From Sulfurimonas sp. (lineage in GTDB: Bacteria > Campylobacterota > Campylobacteria > Campylobacterales > Sulfurimonadaceae), in the NCBI RefSeq assembly GCF_028694605.1, contig NZ_JAQVKP010000001.1, forward strand, positions 1 to 64,000: 64,000 nucleotides of DNA. The letters run 5' to 3'. This document shows, piece by piece, positions 28,518-37,655 of the stretch. The stretch's first letter is position 1. The number at the start of each line of letters is the position of its first letter. Below the pieces are notes generated by a model. That model was not told the origin of the DNA and did not search any database. It worked only from the letters and a program-made list of their open reading frames with translations. Position numbers and translations under genes: made by a program.

Positions 28518-30027
28518 TTTCTTCAAATCAAAAACAAATGAAGCAAGAGAAGAACTCGCAAATGTTATCACATTTAAAGAGGTGTACGATAATGATTCTC
28601 TCGGTGGAGTAGATAGCTCTTTGCCTCTTTATTATCTCAAACTTCGCAATGATGAGATGGAAATATATAATTCTACGATTTGCCTATGCAAAAGTGAATT
28701 TGTTGCTCTTAAAACTATCTATCAAGTCAAATACAGCTACTCCACAAAAAAAGTCTATAGTCTTGAGTCAGAACCAAGCAGGATAACTATTTTAGATGAG
28801 GTGCAAACGACACTGCAAGAAGTATTTTCAAATGAAAAACTAAAGTCAAATTTTCGGTATAGACTAGATGAGGGTGTCACTCCTTATACCAAAAAAGATT
28901 TAAAAAATATAGATGCAAAATGCGAATTGATTTGGGATATGTACTCAAGGAAGCCTATGTGCATAGTCAAAAGAGGAGATGGATTTGTTTTGCCAAAAGA
29001 CGCTCTAAGCAGTAAGTCAAATATGCCGTTTGGTCTAAGTGGCGGAAGTAGAGAGATGATAGATAAAAACGGCAAATATGGGATAATAAACAGCGGTGAT
29101 AGTCTTAAAAATGACCTAAAGTATAAACTCCTTTATCCGTTTGAGTATCACTACATAAGACTTGACGGTTTTGGAAATGCGGAACTTTTAAAAGATGAAA
29201 TTGTTCACGGCGGGGATTATAAAAAGCTAGTTTGCACCATGGTAAATCTTTGGGATGAAAAAAGCGAACCAAAACAAGTGCTTCTTAACTCCACTACAAG
29301 GGATGAATACATCACTATAGATGATAGCAGACTCTTGACGCAACACACTAAAAATGGCTTTTCAAAACCATATCAGACGATAATGCAAAGATTTTTAAGT
29401 ATAAAACCGGTCCAAGATATAAATGGACTTTGGGGATATATAGATAAAGATGCAAATGAGATAATAGCTTGTAAATTTAAAGATTGGAATTTTTTTAATA
29501 ATGGCTATGCCGTGTTGGAAGAAAATAATAAATCTTTTATTATTGATGCAATCGGTAATATTATTATCGATTCTCTGGATTTTGTAGAGCACTATAAAGA
29601 TGATATGTACTTTGTAAATCGTGGTAAACTTTGGGGAGTATTTAAAAAAGGTGAGCTATATATAGATTTTTGCGATAAAAAACCAATTGAACTGGTAGAA
29701 CAGATGCAAAATAAAAAAAGAGAGCTTCATGCTAAGATGTATGAACTACCACTAAAAGAGTATATGACACTCTTTGATACTCCACAAAAGCAAAATGATC
29801 TCATAGAGATGGGGCTTTGGGATAAAAAAGTGAGTGTAAAAGAGTGTGAGATAATCACTCGATACAAAGAGATTTTAAAAGACCCGTCATTTGGAGTTAT
29901 AGGATATTACCATCAGATAGGAGCAGGCGTCTATGCTATGGATATAGAACTGCCTGTTATATTTGAAAAACAAGATGGAAGCGCTATAGCCCTAGGGATT
30001 GGATTTGAGAATCTAGCAATACAATAA
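28510..30027 (+). CDS. WG-repeat protein
   Basis: VQDINGLWGYIDKDANEIIACKFKDWNFFNNGYAVL and VNRGKLWGVFKKG repeats. Confidence 0.7.
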   Translation: MFNFFKSKTNEAREELANVITFKEVYDNDSLGGVDSSLPLYYLKLRNDEMEIYNSTICLCKSEFVALKTIYQVKYSYSTKKVYSLESEPSRITILDEVQTTLQEVFSNEKLKSNFRYRLDEGVTPYTKKDLKNIDAKCELIWDMYSRKPMCIVKRGDGFVLPKDALSSKSNMPFGLSGGSREMIDKNGKYGIINSGDSLKNDLKYKLLYPFEYHYIRLDGFGNAELLKDEIVHGGDYKKLVCTMVNLWDEKSEPKQVLLNSTTRDEYITIDDSRLLTQHTKNGFSKPYQTIMQRFLSIKPVQDINGLWGYIDKDANEIIACKFKDWNFFNNGYAVLEENNKSFIIDAIGNIIIDSLDFVEHYKDDMYFVNRGKLWGVFKKGELYIDFCDKKPIELVEQMQNKKRELHAKMYELPLKEYMTLFDTPQKQNDLIEMGLWDKKVSVKECEIITRYKEILKDPSFGVIGYYHQIGAGVYAMDIELPVIFEKQDGSAIALGIGFENLAIQ

Positions 30028-30064
30028 AAAATCTATTTGATAAAATCTAAATAATTTTTCTTAA

Positions 30065-30330
30065 GGGCACCTCTAAAAACTCTAGCCGTCTTCAGAGGGA
30101 ATCAAAAAAGATGAGATGATGCAAAATCTTTTTTGAGCCTTAGCCGAAGCTAAGGCGATAAAAAGTTTTGCGGCATATCGCTTTTTTGAACCCTCCCGTA
30201 GGGCGATAGAGCCAAGCCCACACTCTGCGTTGCCTCTTTTTGCCTTAGCCTTAGCTAGGGCTGCAAAGAGCCGCCTTGATTGTGAACTTGGCTCTATCGC
30301 TGAAGATGGCTAGAGTTTTTAGAGGTGCCC
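30065..30330. mobile_element. MITE-like non-autonomous element, copy 1 (266 bp)
   Basis: 31-bp TIR GGGCACCTCTAAAAACTCTAGCC[G/A]TCTTCAG; TTAA/TTAA target duplication; near-identical to 57197-57462. Confidence 0.85.
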
Positions 30331-30346
30331 TTAAAGTTATAGCAAA

Positions 30347-30943
30347 CTATTTTGCATAAATCTCTTGATATGTAAAATCCACATTTTGAAGTCCCTCTTC
30401 AATCATAGTTTTGGTTTTTGTGTATGTTGCGGCGAAAACTTTGTGCTGCGCGTCGTGGTTGTTTTTTACTTTGATGTAACCAAAGTAAGTGAGCCATAAA
30501 ACGATGCAAAACGAGATATAAACGGCGCTCTCGTGCGTTGTGTATAGGTCACTAAAGAGTGCGATGATGTTGTGTGCCATAAAGACAACCATTACGCCTA
30601 TGCTTCCTATCCAGATGGGGTAGGCACTGTTCTTGGAGTCGCCCTCGAAGTTTTCCAGGTTTTTTAGTATCTGAACATTCTCGTTTATCTCTCTTTTTCT
30701 TTGTGCTGCTTGTGGAGTGTCACCCGCTTTGACTACAAGCTCTTTTATCTGAATGCTTGAGAGTTCGCTTTGGCGGTTTATCTCTTTGTATTCGCTCAAG
30801 AGTGAAGGCTCTTTTTTTAAGATATCTTCTATCATTAAGGGCGTTATCTCATGAGCAAAGAGCTTCTCTTTTATCTCAAAGAGAAGCGTGTTGTAAAGCG
30901 AGTCGTTTAGAATTTGGTTTGATACTTTTTGTATGTTTACCAT
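30347..30943 (-). CDS. Hypothetical membrane protein next to the heme-copper oxidase genes
   Basis: 198 aa with two TM helices, 12 bp downstream of the subunit I gene. Confidence 0.6.
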   Translation of the reverse strand: MVNIQKVSNQILNDSLYNTLLFEIKEKLFAHEITPLMIEDILKKEPSLLSEYKEINRQSELSSIQIKELVVKAGDTPQAAQRKREINENVQILKNLENFEGDSKNSAYPIWIGSIGVMVVFMAHNIIALFSDLYTTHESAVYISFCIVLWLTYFGYIKVKNNHDAQHKVFAATYTKTKTMIEEGLQNVDFTYQEIYAK

Positions 30944-30955
30944 TAAAAAAACCTT

Positions 30956-32593
30956 TTAAACCTCAGGCACTAAGGCGGTTGTTTGGAGTTTTGATTTGCT
31001 AAAGATGCCAAGAAGCCCTTTTAGTCCTACGCTCATGATGAGGTTTAACAAAAGTGCAATCCATGCTCCAAGTAGTAAAAGTCCGCAAATACCCGCCAGT
31101 ATCATGTATGTTTGGTACTCGCCATCCATGTAGAGCGTACGTCTTAGCATCCCGTCCATTGCTGCCATACCCATAAATGCACCCATGCCGATGCCGCCGA
31201 CTAGCTGCCCCCAGAAGTGGAAGTTTGCCAGTTTTTGACTGTATAGTTTTACGCCGTTTGTAAGGGTTGGCCATAAGATATAGACCGCACTGTAAAGCGT
31301 CATTGTAAGTCCGACAAGCAAAGCGACATGGAAGTGCGGACCTGCAACCCACTGTGTGTTGTGTAGGATACGGTTAAGCCCCATATCTGCTTGAATGATA
31401 CCAGCCGGAACTGCAAGCATAAAGCCCAGAATCCCAGCTAGAAGAAACTTCAGTTCATTTGTCATCTTGAGCGGTCTCGCACTCCAAAGTGTTACAAGCG
31501 TAATAAAAATCGCAATCCCCTGAGTGACAAGTTCAAATGCCGTTACCATCTCACCGCTGACAAGCTTCATCATGTTGTTCTGCCCCTGATCCGCCAAAAG
31601 GTGGTGCGACCAAACCGCCCATGAAACGATTAGCTCTAAAAGAAGTGCCGCTCTTGCAATATTTTGCATAAAGAGCTTTTTGCCTGTAATGAGCATTGCC
31701 AGAAGATACCAAGAACCTGCTATATAAATAAGCACTAATCCGTCTGCAATTAAGTCAAGTCCCCACCAAAAGAAGTTTTTGTAAAGAAGTGCATTTACAG
31801 AGGTGTAGTCCATGGTTGCACCCGACAAATCACCGATGATGTAAACAAGTATCAAGATACCGCATGTAAGGATGACAAGCGCATCAAGAAAAGTATCTAT
31901 TGTTCCGCGAAAGATTGCCACTACCGGAAGCGAGACCGCCGGCTCTTTTGAGTATGGCTCACGACCTTTCATTTTGTACCAGATGTTAAGCATTCCGTCA
32001 ATCCCCAAAGCAGAGATAAGAAGCGGTTTCATCGGTCGCTTTTCATGCCCCTCTTCTGTGTAAAAAACAGTTGCAAAGATATTGTAGATAAAGCCCAAAG
32101 TTCCTATCATGATAAGCGCAACACCCGTAATAAAGACAAGTCCGCCCACTGCATCAAACTGTGAAAAGTCCACAGGCAGCGGCCAGTAGAGCGTGTAGAG
32201 CGGTGCGTAGTGAAACAAAAATCCGCCAAGCCATGCGAGTAAAACCCCAAAGGCGATAAGCATCCATGTTGCGTTTGCGAGTTTGATGCTGTAGAGCGGT
32301 TTTTTCATAAGGTACGGCACTAAAAATGTGAATGCGCCAAAGACCACAAGGTATGTAGAGCCAAAAATACCCACAATCGGGTGAACCGTCATAACAGAGA
32401 AGTAGTGCGAATCGTTTAGCATAGGCAGCGGAGTAACGGCGTGTGCACGCATCATCATCCCCTCAAATGCCGATAAACCGTAGTAAAGTATCCCTATGAT
32501 TACGGCTCTTAGTGTCACTTTTTGCGTAGGTGTCAAACCGTCTGCTTTAAGTCCGCCCTCGTTACCGTTGATGAAAGTGTTTAAAAAACTCAT
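30956..32593 (-). CDS. Heme-copper oxidase superfamily subunit I, non-canonical NO reductase-like
   Basis: MTVHPIVGIF (heme His), VWSHHLLADQG (HH pair), GPHFHVAL (heme His pair); expected HPEVY/HLWVEG helix reads FFWWGLDLIADGLVL. Confidence 0.85.
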   Translation of the reverse strand: MSFLNTFINGNEGGLKADGLTPTQKVTLRAVIIGILYYGLSAFEGMMMRAHAVTPLPMLNDSHYFSVMTVHPIVGIFGSTYLVVFGAFTFLVPYLMKKPLYSIKLANATWMLIAFGVLLAWLGGFLFHYAPLYTLYWPLPVDFSQFDAVGGLVFITGVALIMIGTLGFIYNIFATVFYTEEGHEKRPMKPLLISALGIDGMLNIWYKMKGREPYSKEPAVSLPVVAIFRGTIDTFLDALVILTCGILILVYIIGDLSGATMDYTSVNALLYKNFFWWGLDLIADGLVLIYIAGSWYLLAMLITGKKLFMQNIARAALLLELIVSWAVWSHHLLADQGQNNMMKLVSGEMVTAFELVTQGIAIFITLVTLWSARPLKMTNELKFLLAGILGFMLAVPAGIIQADMGLNRILHNTQWVAGPHFHVALLVGLTMTLYSAVYILWPTLTNGVKLYSQKLANFHFWGQLVGGIGMGAFMGMAAMDGMLRRTLYMDGEYQTYMILAGICGLLLLGAWIALLLNLIMSVGLKGLLGIFSKSKLQTTALVPEV

Positions 32594-33183
32594 AAATTTC
32601 CCCCTTTTTGCGAGTATTTGTCATCCTCGTCGCATCCTTTGACTTCAAAAACATCTTTTATATACATTTTAGCTCCCTTAGGACCTGAATACTCCGTAGA
32701 GCGCAAATGGTAAACGCCGTTTTTGCCAAACTTCCACATAAGGTCGTTTTTGCTTCCGGGAACCACCTGCATCTGCGTAACCATCGAGTTGTTTTGTCGA
32801 AAAATCCCAAAACCGTAAGTAATATCTTTTGAAACGACATCAAAAAGAACATACTCGTTGCACTTAAGCTCTATTTTTGGGCTAGGAAGCTTGAACTCAT
32901 GCTTCTCTATGGTTATATTTACCACTTGAGTGCTTTTTAGAGAGTCTCTTTTGAAGTCAATCTCAACCCACGGTATCTTGTTAAATGTGACGATATGTAT
33001 CGCTATACCTATTGTTACTAAGCCTCCTACATACATATAAAATGTTGATGGTTTTACTATACGAGGTTTGCCGTTTTCATTAACAACCCCCATAGCAAAC
33101 CAAGCCATTAATGATATAACTGCTAGTGTATATATGGTATATACCAGTTTTAGCATACCAAGCACATCTACTGAATCTGCCAC
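32590..33183 (-). CDS. Subunit II-like cupredoxin-fold protein without CuA ligands
   Basis: Cox2-like TM plus cupredoxin; CuA motif region reads YHLRSTEYSGPKGAKM. Confidence 0.75.
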   Translation of the reverse strand: MADSVDVLGMLKLVYTIYTLAVISLMAWFAMGVVNENGKPRIVKPSTFYMYVGGLVTIGIAIHIVTFNKIPWVEIDFKRDSLKSTQVVNITIEKHEFKLPSPKIELKCNEYVLFDVVSKDITYGFGIFRQNNSMVTQMQVVPGSKNDLMWKFGKNGVYHLRSTEYSGPKGAKMYIKDVFEVKGCDEDDKYSQKGGNL

Positions 33184-33347
33184 CTTTTCTCCTTAAAAAT
33201 AAAAATTAATAGTAAAACTTTAATATATTTTTTTAAATTGACAACCAATTAATTGTATAAATATTAATCAATAAAATGGATTTATATAAATCAATTTGTT
33301 GTAGTTTTGCTTTTTTTATTTTTTTTCTTCATTTTTATAATTTTGGT

Positions 33348-33443
33348 ATGACTTTTGAATATGATGAAAATAAGAGTAAATCGAATAAACTCAAGTATGG
33401 TGTAGATTTTGAAGAAGCAAAAGAGCTGTGGGATGATCGATAA
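33348..33443 (+). pseudogene. Remnant of BrnT-family toxin
   Basis: MTFEYDENKSKSNKLKYGVDFEEAKELWDDR* matches a BrnT N-terminus and stops after 31 aa. Confidence 0.65.
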
Positions 33444-33657
33444 AATATTTGATGAAAATCAAGAAGAGATACTTGACTACTTTGACACATCTAAAGTTAA
33501 GATGATAAATGAAGAGATAAAGAGAGTAAATATAGATTTTCCTGCATGGATGGTGCAATCTCTTGACAAGGAAGCAGGGCATTTAGGCGTAAGCCGTCAA
33601 GCGGTTATCAAGATGTGGCTTGCAGATAAGCTAAGAGATTTAAACTTAAAATCTTAG
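33433..33657 (+). CDS. BrnA-family antitoxin
   Basis: VNIDFPAWMVQSLDKEAGHLGVSRQAVIKMWLADKL. Confidence 0.75.
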   Translation: MIDKIFDENQEEILDYFDTSKVKMINEEIKRVNIDFPAWMVQSLDKEAGHLGVSRQAVIKMWLADKLRDLNLKS

Positions 33658-33776
33658 TGTAGCGACGCTATAGCTATCTAGTCGATATAAACTTCACCAT
33701 ACTTTAATAATGACTCAATTACGGCTATGCCATAGCGTGTCATATCCAGCAAAAGGGTGGTGTGGTCTTGAACCTA

Positions 33777-34880
33777 TTACTTCCCAGACTTCATCCTATT
33801 ATGCAACTTGCAAAGCATTTGACAATTGTTTGGTTCTGTTTTACCGCCCTCATGCCATGGAGTAATGTGGTCTGCTTCCATTTCGTCTAGTTTATAGTGA
33901 TTGTTTGGCTCTACGCATTTTGGGCAGATTCCGTTTTGCCGCTCATACGCTTCTCTTTTTTGCTTGTCCGTAAATGTTCGGATATTTAAGTGTTTTTCTT
34001 TACCTGTTAGTAAATACTCATATATCCCTTTTTTGCTTGTAACATCTTCATCTTGCATAAGCTCAGATATTTTAACTTCTAATGTTTTTGGGTCTAAACT
34101 TTTATCATTTTTAAACTCATTGTATAAAATTCCCCACTCCAAACCTTTCATCTCTTTACGATATTTTGGAAATATAGCACTTACCCAGTCTATAACACTT
34201 TTAAAATAGAGCCATAATTCGGTAGCATTAGGCTCTCGTTGATGAGTTGCCATGTAGTTTTCTATAGTCGTTTTATCTCTTTGTGCAATCCATGAAATAG
34301 CCGTCTCTAAATAATCTTGACGATTTACCGCACCACTCATATATGTATGTGCCATACTATATGCCACACAACCGTTTTTGCTAAAATACTTTTTTGCTTC
34401 ACTTACCCAAGAACCGCTATACACGGCATTTCTCAACTCTTGCTCAGTTAATTCTTCACCTGCTATATTGATAGTTTTAAACCACTCTAGTTTTTCACTA
34501 TCGCTTCCGCTACAAAAATAGACCATCAGTTTATAATCCAAAATCTGTTCTTGTTCATCTTTTTGCAAGTTGTGGAAATATCGCATCATGTAGGCAAAAT
34601 CGCCGTTGATATATTGAGAAATGGATATAGTTCTTTGTTGCCCGTCTATGACCTCATAACTGCCGTCTTCTTTCATCGCCCAGTACATCACATTAAGCGG
34701 AAAACCCTTTGTCGCGGTATCTATAACGGCTTCTCGTTGTTTATCTTTATATACAAACTCTCGCTGATAAGGCGGTCTTATGTCAAGCTTGCCTCCGTAT
34801 CCGACAACGCCGTTTTCTTCGTTGTCAATATAACCGTTTGTGAGTTCTCGTATGGTTATCTCTTTTAGTTCTATGTTCAT
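33777..34880 (-). CDS. DUF262 plus C-terminal HNH nuclease
   Basis: RPPYQREFVYKDKQREAVIDTATKGFPLNVMYW...YEVIDGQQRTISI; HNH CPKC...EADHITPWHEGGKTEPNNCQMLCKLHN. Confidence 0.85.
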   Translation of the reverse strand: MNIELKEITIRELTNGYIDNEENGVVGYGGKLDIRPPYQREFVYKDKQREAVIDTATKGFPLNVMYWAMKEDGSYEVIDGQQRTISISQYINGDFAYMMRYFHNLQKDEQEQILDYKLMVYFCSGSDSEKLEWFKTINIAGEELTEQELRNAVYSGSWVSEAKKYFSKNGCVAYSMAHTYMSGAVNRQDYLETAISWIAQRDKTTIENYMATHQREPNATELWLYFKSVIDWVSAIFPKYRKEMKGLEWGILYNEFKNDKSLDPKTLEVKISELMQDEDVTSKKGIYEYLLTGKEKHLNIRTFTDKQKREAYERQNGICPKCVEPNNHYKLDEMEADHITPWHEGGKTEPNNCQMLCKLHNRMKSGK

Positions 34881-35899
34881 AGTTTTTTGTTCCTTATAAA
34901 AATTCTTTTATATACTCGCTTTTTATTTATCAAAGGTTGGGAAATTTTACTTTTTTCATTCCAAAGCCCATTGGAAAAGCCTTTTCCTTCACTTTCAGTT
35001 GCTCCCAAAATTTCAAACTGTTCAGGACTGTATTTATCCATAAAAGTTATCGGAACTCCCATAACTCCCTCATAATCGATGGGTATATCTTTTGTTTTAT
35101 CAATATTAATTGCATCATAATTATCATATATTGGATATTCACTTTCATGACCATAATAGGATCGATACAAAGGCAAATCTTCGTGCCGTTTTTTTATTTC
35201 CATATTGGTAAACCATACCACACCAGAAACCCGTATCATTCCCTCTTTTCTGTCCGTTGCCGTTGCATAGTCTTCATAGTGTTGATTTATAAAATGACTC
35301 GCACCGCCTTTAAAGCCATAGCCCAACCAAAGCTTATTTTCTTTAATAAGTGGAAAAATTTCTTTGTAAGTAATGGCGTTTTGGTGACCAACTATGATAA
35401 ACTTTTTATCATACTCAATGAGTTGTGCGACATAATCTCGAAATAGAGAAAAAGGCGGGTTTGTCACGACTATGTCGGCTTGTTTTAAAAGTTCTATACT
35501 CTCTTTTGAACGAAAATCCCCATCGCCTTTGAGTTCGTGGATACCTATCTCTTCGGGATTTGGCACTTTGTCGCCGTTTTTATCGCCGTTATACTCCAGC
35601 CATATCGCTTGTTCTGAAGTATTATCGCTAAAGAGGTCTTTATTTTGATTTTTGTAACATGTTGTAATGAGTTTTTTAAGCCCTAATTTTTCAAAATTGT
35701 AAGAAAAATAGTGAAAAAAGTTGCTAATTCTTGGGTCATCACAGTTACAGTAAATAACTTTGTTTTTGAAATGCTCTTTGTAGTGCTTAAGCTCTCGTTC
35801 TATATCTTCTAGTTGTGTATAAAACTCATCATTTTTACCTTTTTTTGCACTATGTAAATTTTTGTTTAATGCTTTTTTTTGCTGATTCTCTTTTGGCAT
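34877..35899 (-). CDS. EcoRI-type adenine-specific DNA methyltransferase
   Basis: AKKGKNDEFYTQLEDIERELKHY, NCDDPRISNFFHYF, DIVVTNPPFSLFRDYV. Confidence 0.85.
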   Translation of the reverse strand: MPKENQQKKALNKNLHSAKKGKNDEFYTQLEDIERELKHYKEHFKNKVIYCNCDDPRISNFFHYFSYNFEKLGLKKLITTCYKNQNKDLFSDNTSEQAIWLEYNGDKNGDKVPNPEEIGIHELKGDGDFRSKESIELLKQADIVVTNPPFSLFRDYVAQLIEYDKKFIIVGHQNAITYKEIFPLIKENKLWLGYGFKGGASHFINQHYEDYATATDRKEGMIRVSGVVWFTNMEIKKRHEDLPLYRSYYGHESEYPIYDNYDAINIDKTKDIPIDYEGVMGVPITFMDKYSPEQFEILGATESEGKGFSNGLWNEKSKISQPLINKKRVYKRIFIRNKKL

Positions 35900-36054
35900 A
35901 TTTCAACACTTTTAATAATTTTTGTCTATTTGTTCAACATTGTATTTTAGAAATGTTTAATATATCTACATAAATTTAATAAATAGTTGTTTATTTCAAC
36001 AGTTGTTTTTTTATGAGTTGATTTGTAACCTTTAGCAATAAAAAAGGGCGAAAA

Positions 36055-36255
36055 TTGATGAATAAAAGAGATATTGCTGGTTATTTAGGGATAGATAGAA
36101 CAACTTTATATAATTGGGAAAAATTTAAACCAAACCTCTATAAAACAGTTATGAAAGGCTTGGCGTTTGATGAGATGATAGAGAAGTCTGAACAAAATCT
36201 AAATGAGCTTAAAGAGTTAAAAAAGAAGTTTGAGGTAAAAAAGCAAAAATCTTAA
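36055..36255 (+). CDS. Small HTH DNA-binding protein
   Basis: MNKRDIAGYLGIDRTTLYNWEKFKPNLYKTVMKG. Confidence 0.55.
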   Translation: MMNKRDIAGYLGIDRTTLYNWEKFKPNLYKTVMKGLAFDEMIEKSEQNLNELKELKKKFEVKKQKS

Positions 36256-36281
36256 ATTTACTCAACATAAACATCATTTTG

Positions 36282-36295
36282 TTTTAGAGGTGCCC
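36282..36295. repeat. Solo terminal repeat of the MITE family (TTTTAGAGGTGCCC)
   Basis: Identical to right end of 30065-30330; followed by TTTA. Confidence 0.6.
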
Positions 36296-36446
36296 TTTAG
36301 TGAGTAACTATCTTCGCTAAGAGGTTTTCCATTATAATGGTGGTAATATTTTTTGTGTTTAGCCTATTTTACATCTTATTAAATTGGTGTGTTACTTTAT
36401 TTGTTTTACTATTTCGTATGAGTAACTGATATATAAAGGCAGAGCG

Positions 36447-37652
36447 ATGAAAAACGCCAAAATACTCTCTTTTTTACACTTTTTGCTTTTTGTTTTGCCG
36501 CTGAGTGCGCAAGAGGCGGGATTTCTCTCTTCACAAAAGCAAGAACTGCTGCTTCAGGAGCAAAACAGGTACGAATCAGAAAATGAAAAGTTGCGCTACA
36601 ATTGGGTAGCCCCGCTCAATCTTGGTGTTTCATGGGGGTTTGAGAAGAGTTATCTGGGGGATTACGGTTTTAGTAAAAATACATCCGCCTCCATAACGCA
36701 GGATATCTTCCGTTCAGGAGGCATAGAGTACCAAATAGAGTACGCAGACGCCAAAAAAAGAGCGGATGCGATGGCTCTAAACTACCAAAGGGCGGCGTTA
36801 AATGAGGAAGTTTTCACCTATGTTTTGAACTACAAAAAAACTCTTTATCAAAAAGAGCAGGGCGAGTTGACGCTTAAAAACCAAGAGATTGCTATTTTTA
36901 TAAAACAGCAGTTATACGATGCGGGAAAAGCCGATATCACGGAGCTAAACAATGCGCTTGTAGAGCAGAGCAGCCAGTTAAAAAACCTCGTTACTTATGA
37001 CTACACACTTGCAAAACTCAAAGAGGATATAGCAAAGATAAGCGACATAAACCCGTCTGAGGTTATACTTCCAACCCTCTCTTTAGTGCAAAAGGAGACC
37101 TTTTTGCAAGAAAATATCTCGCTTAGTTATGAGAAGCTTCATTTAGAGAGCCTCAAAGGGCTTCACGGCGTGACAAAAAGCGGCTATCTTCCATCACTCA
37201 GCGTAAATGCGGATGTCGGGTACAGAGAGTACGAGTCCAAAAAATACGCTTCCAGAGATGACGGCGCATACTATGGAGTGGGAGTTGCGCTTAACATTCC
37301 TTTGGCGTATAATGCTCAAGCGACCATCCAAGAAGCACAGGCAACGCAGATGAAGCAGTCTGCACAAGTTGCTGACAAGCAAAGAGCGCTTAGTGCTTCA
37401 TACGAGCAGTCTATTGCGCTGATAGAGAGTTATCGCAGATACAACGAGGTAAGCACAAAAAACCTTTCTTTGTATGATGGGCTGATTGATGCCATCAAAG
37501 CGGGGGTGGACGCAGGGACAAAAACAGGGTACGATTTGCAAATCATCAAAAACACAAGGGCCATAGAAGAGCTCAACATAAAAATAAGCGAGATAGATAT
37601 GCAGCTAGAGTTGGCAAAACTCCATTTTTCACAAATTTCAAACAAAGAGTAG
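36447..37652 (+). CDS. TolC-family outer membrane efflux protein
   Basis: Signal peptide and coiled-coil OEP pattern; first gene of macAB-type operon. Confidence 0.8.
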   Translation: MKNAKILSFLHFLLFVLPLSAQEAGFLSSQKQELLLQEQNRYESENEKLRYNWVAPLNLGVSWGFEKSYLGDYGFSKNTSASITQDIFRSGGIEYQIEYADAKKRADAMALNYQRAALNEEVFTYVLNYKKTLYQKEQGELTLKNQEIAIFIKQQLYDAGKADITELNNALVEQSSQLKNLVTYDYTLAKLKEDIAKISDINPSEVILPTLSLVQKETFLQENISLSYEKLHLESLKGLHGVTKSGYLPSLSVNADVGYREYESKKYASRDDGAYYGVGVALNIPLAYNAQATIQEAQATQMKQSAQVADKQRALSASYEQSIALIESYRRYNEVSTKNLSLYDGLIDAIKAGVDAGTKTGYDLQIIKNTRAIEELNIKISEIDMQLELAKLHFSQISNKE

Positions 37653-37655
37653 CAG

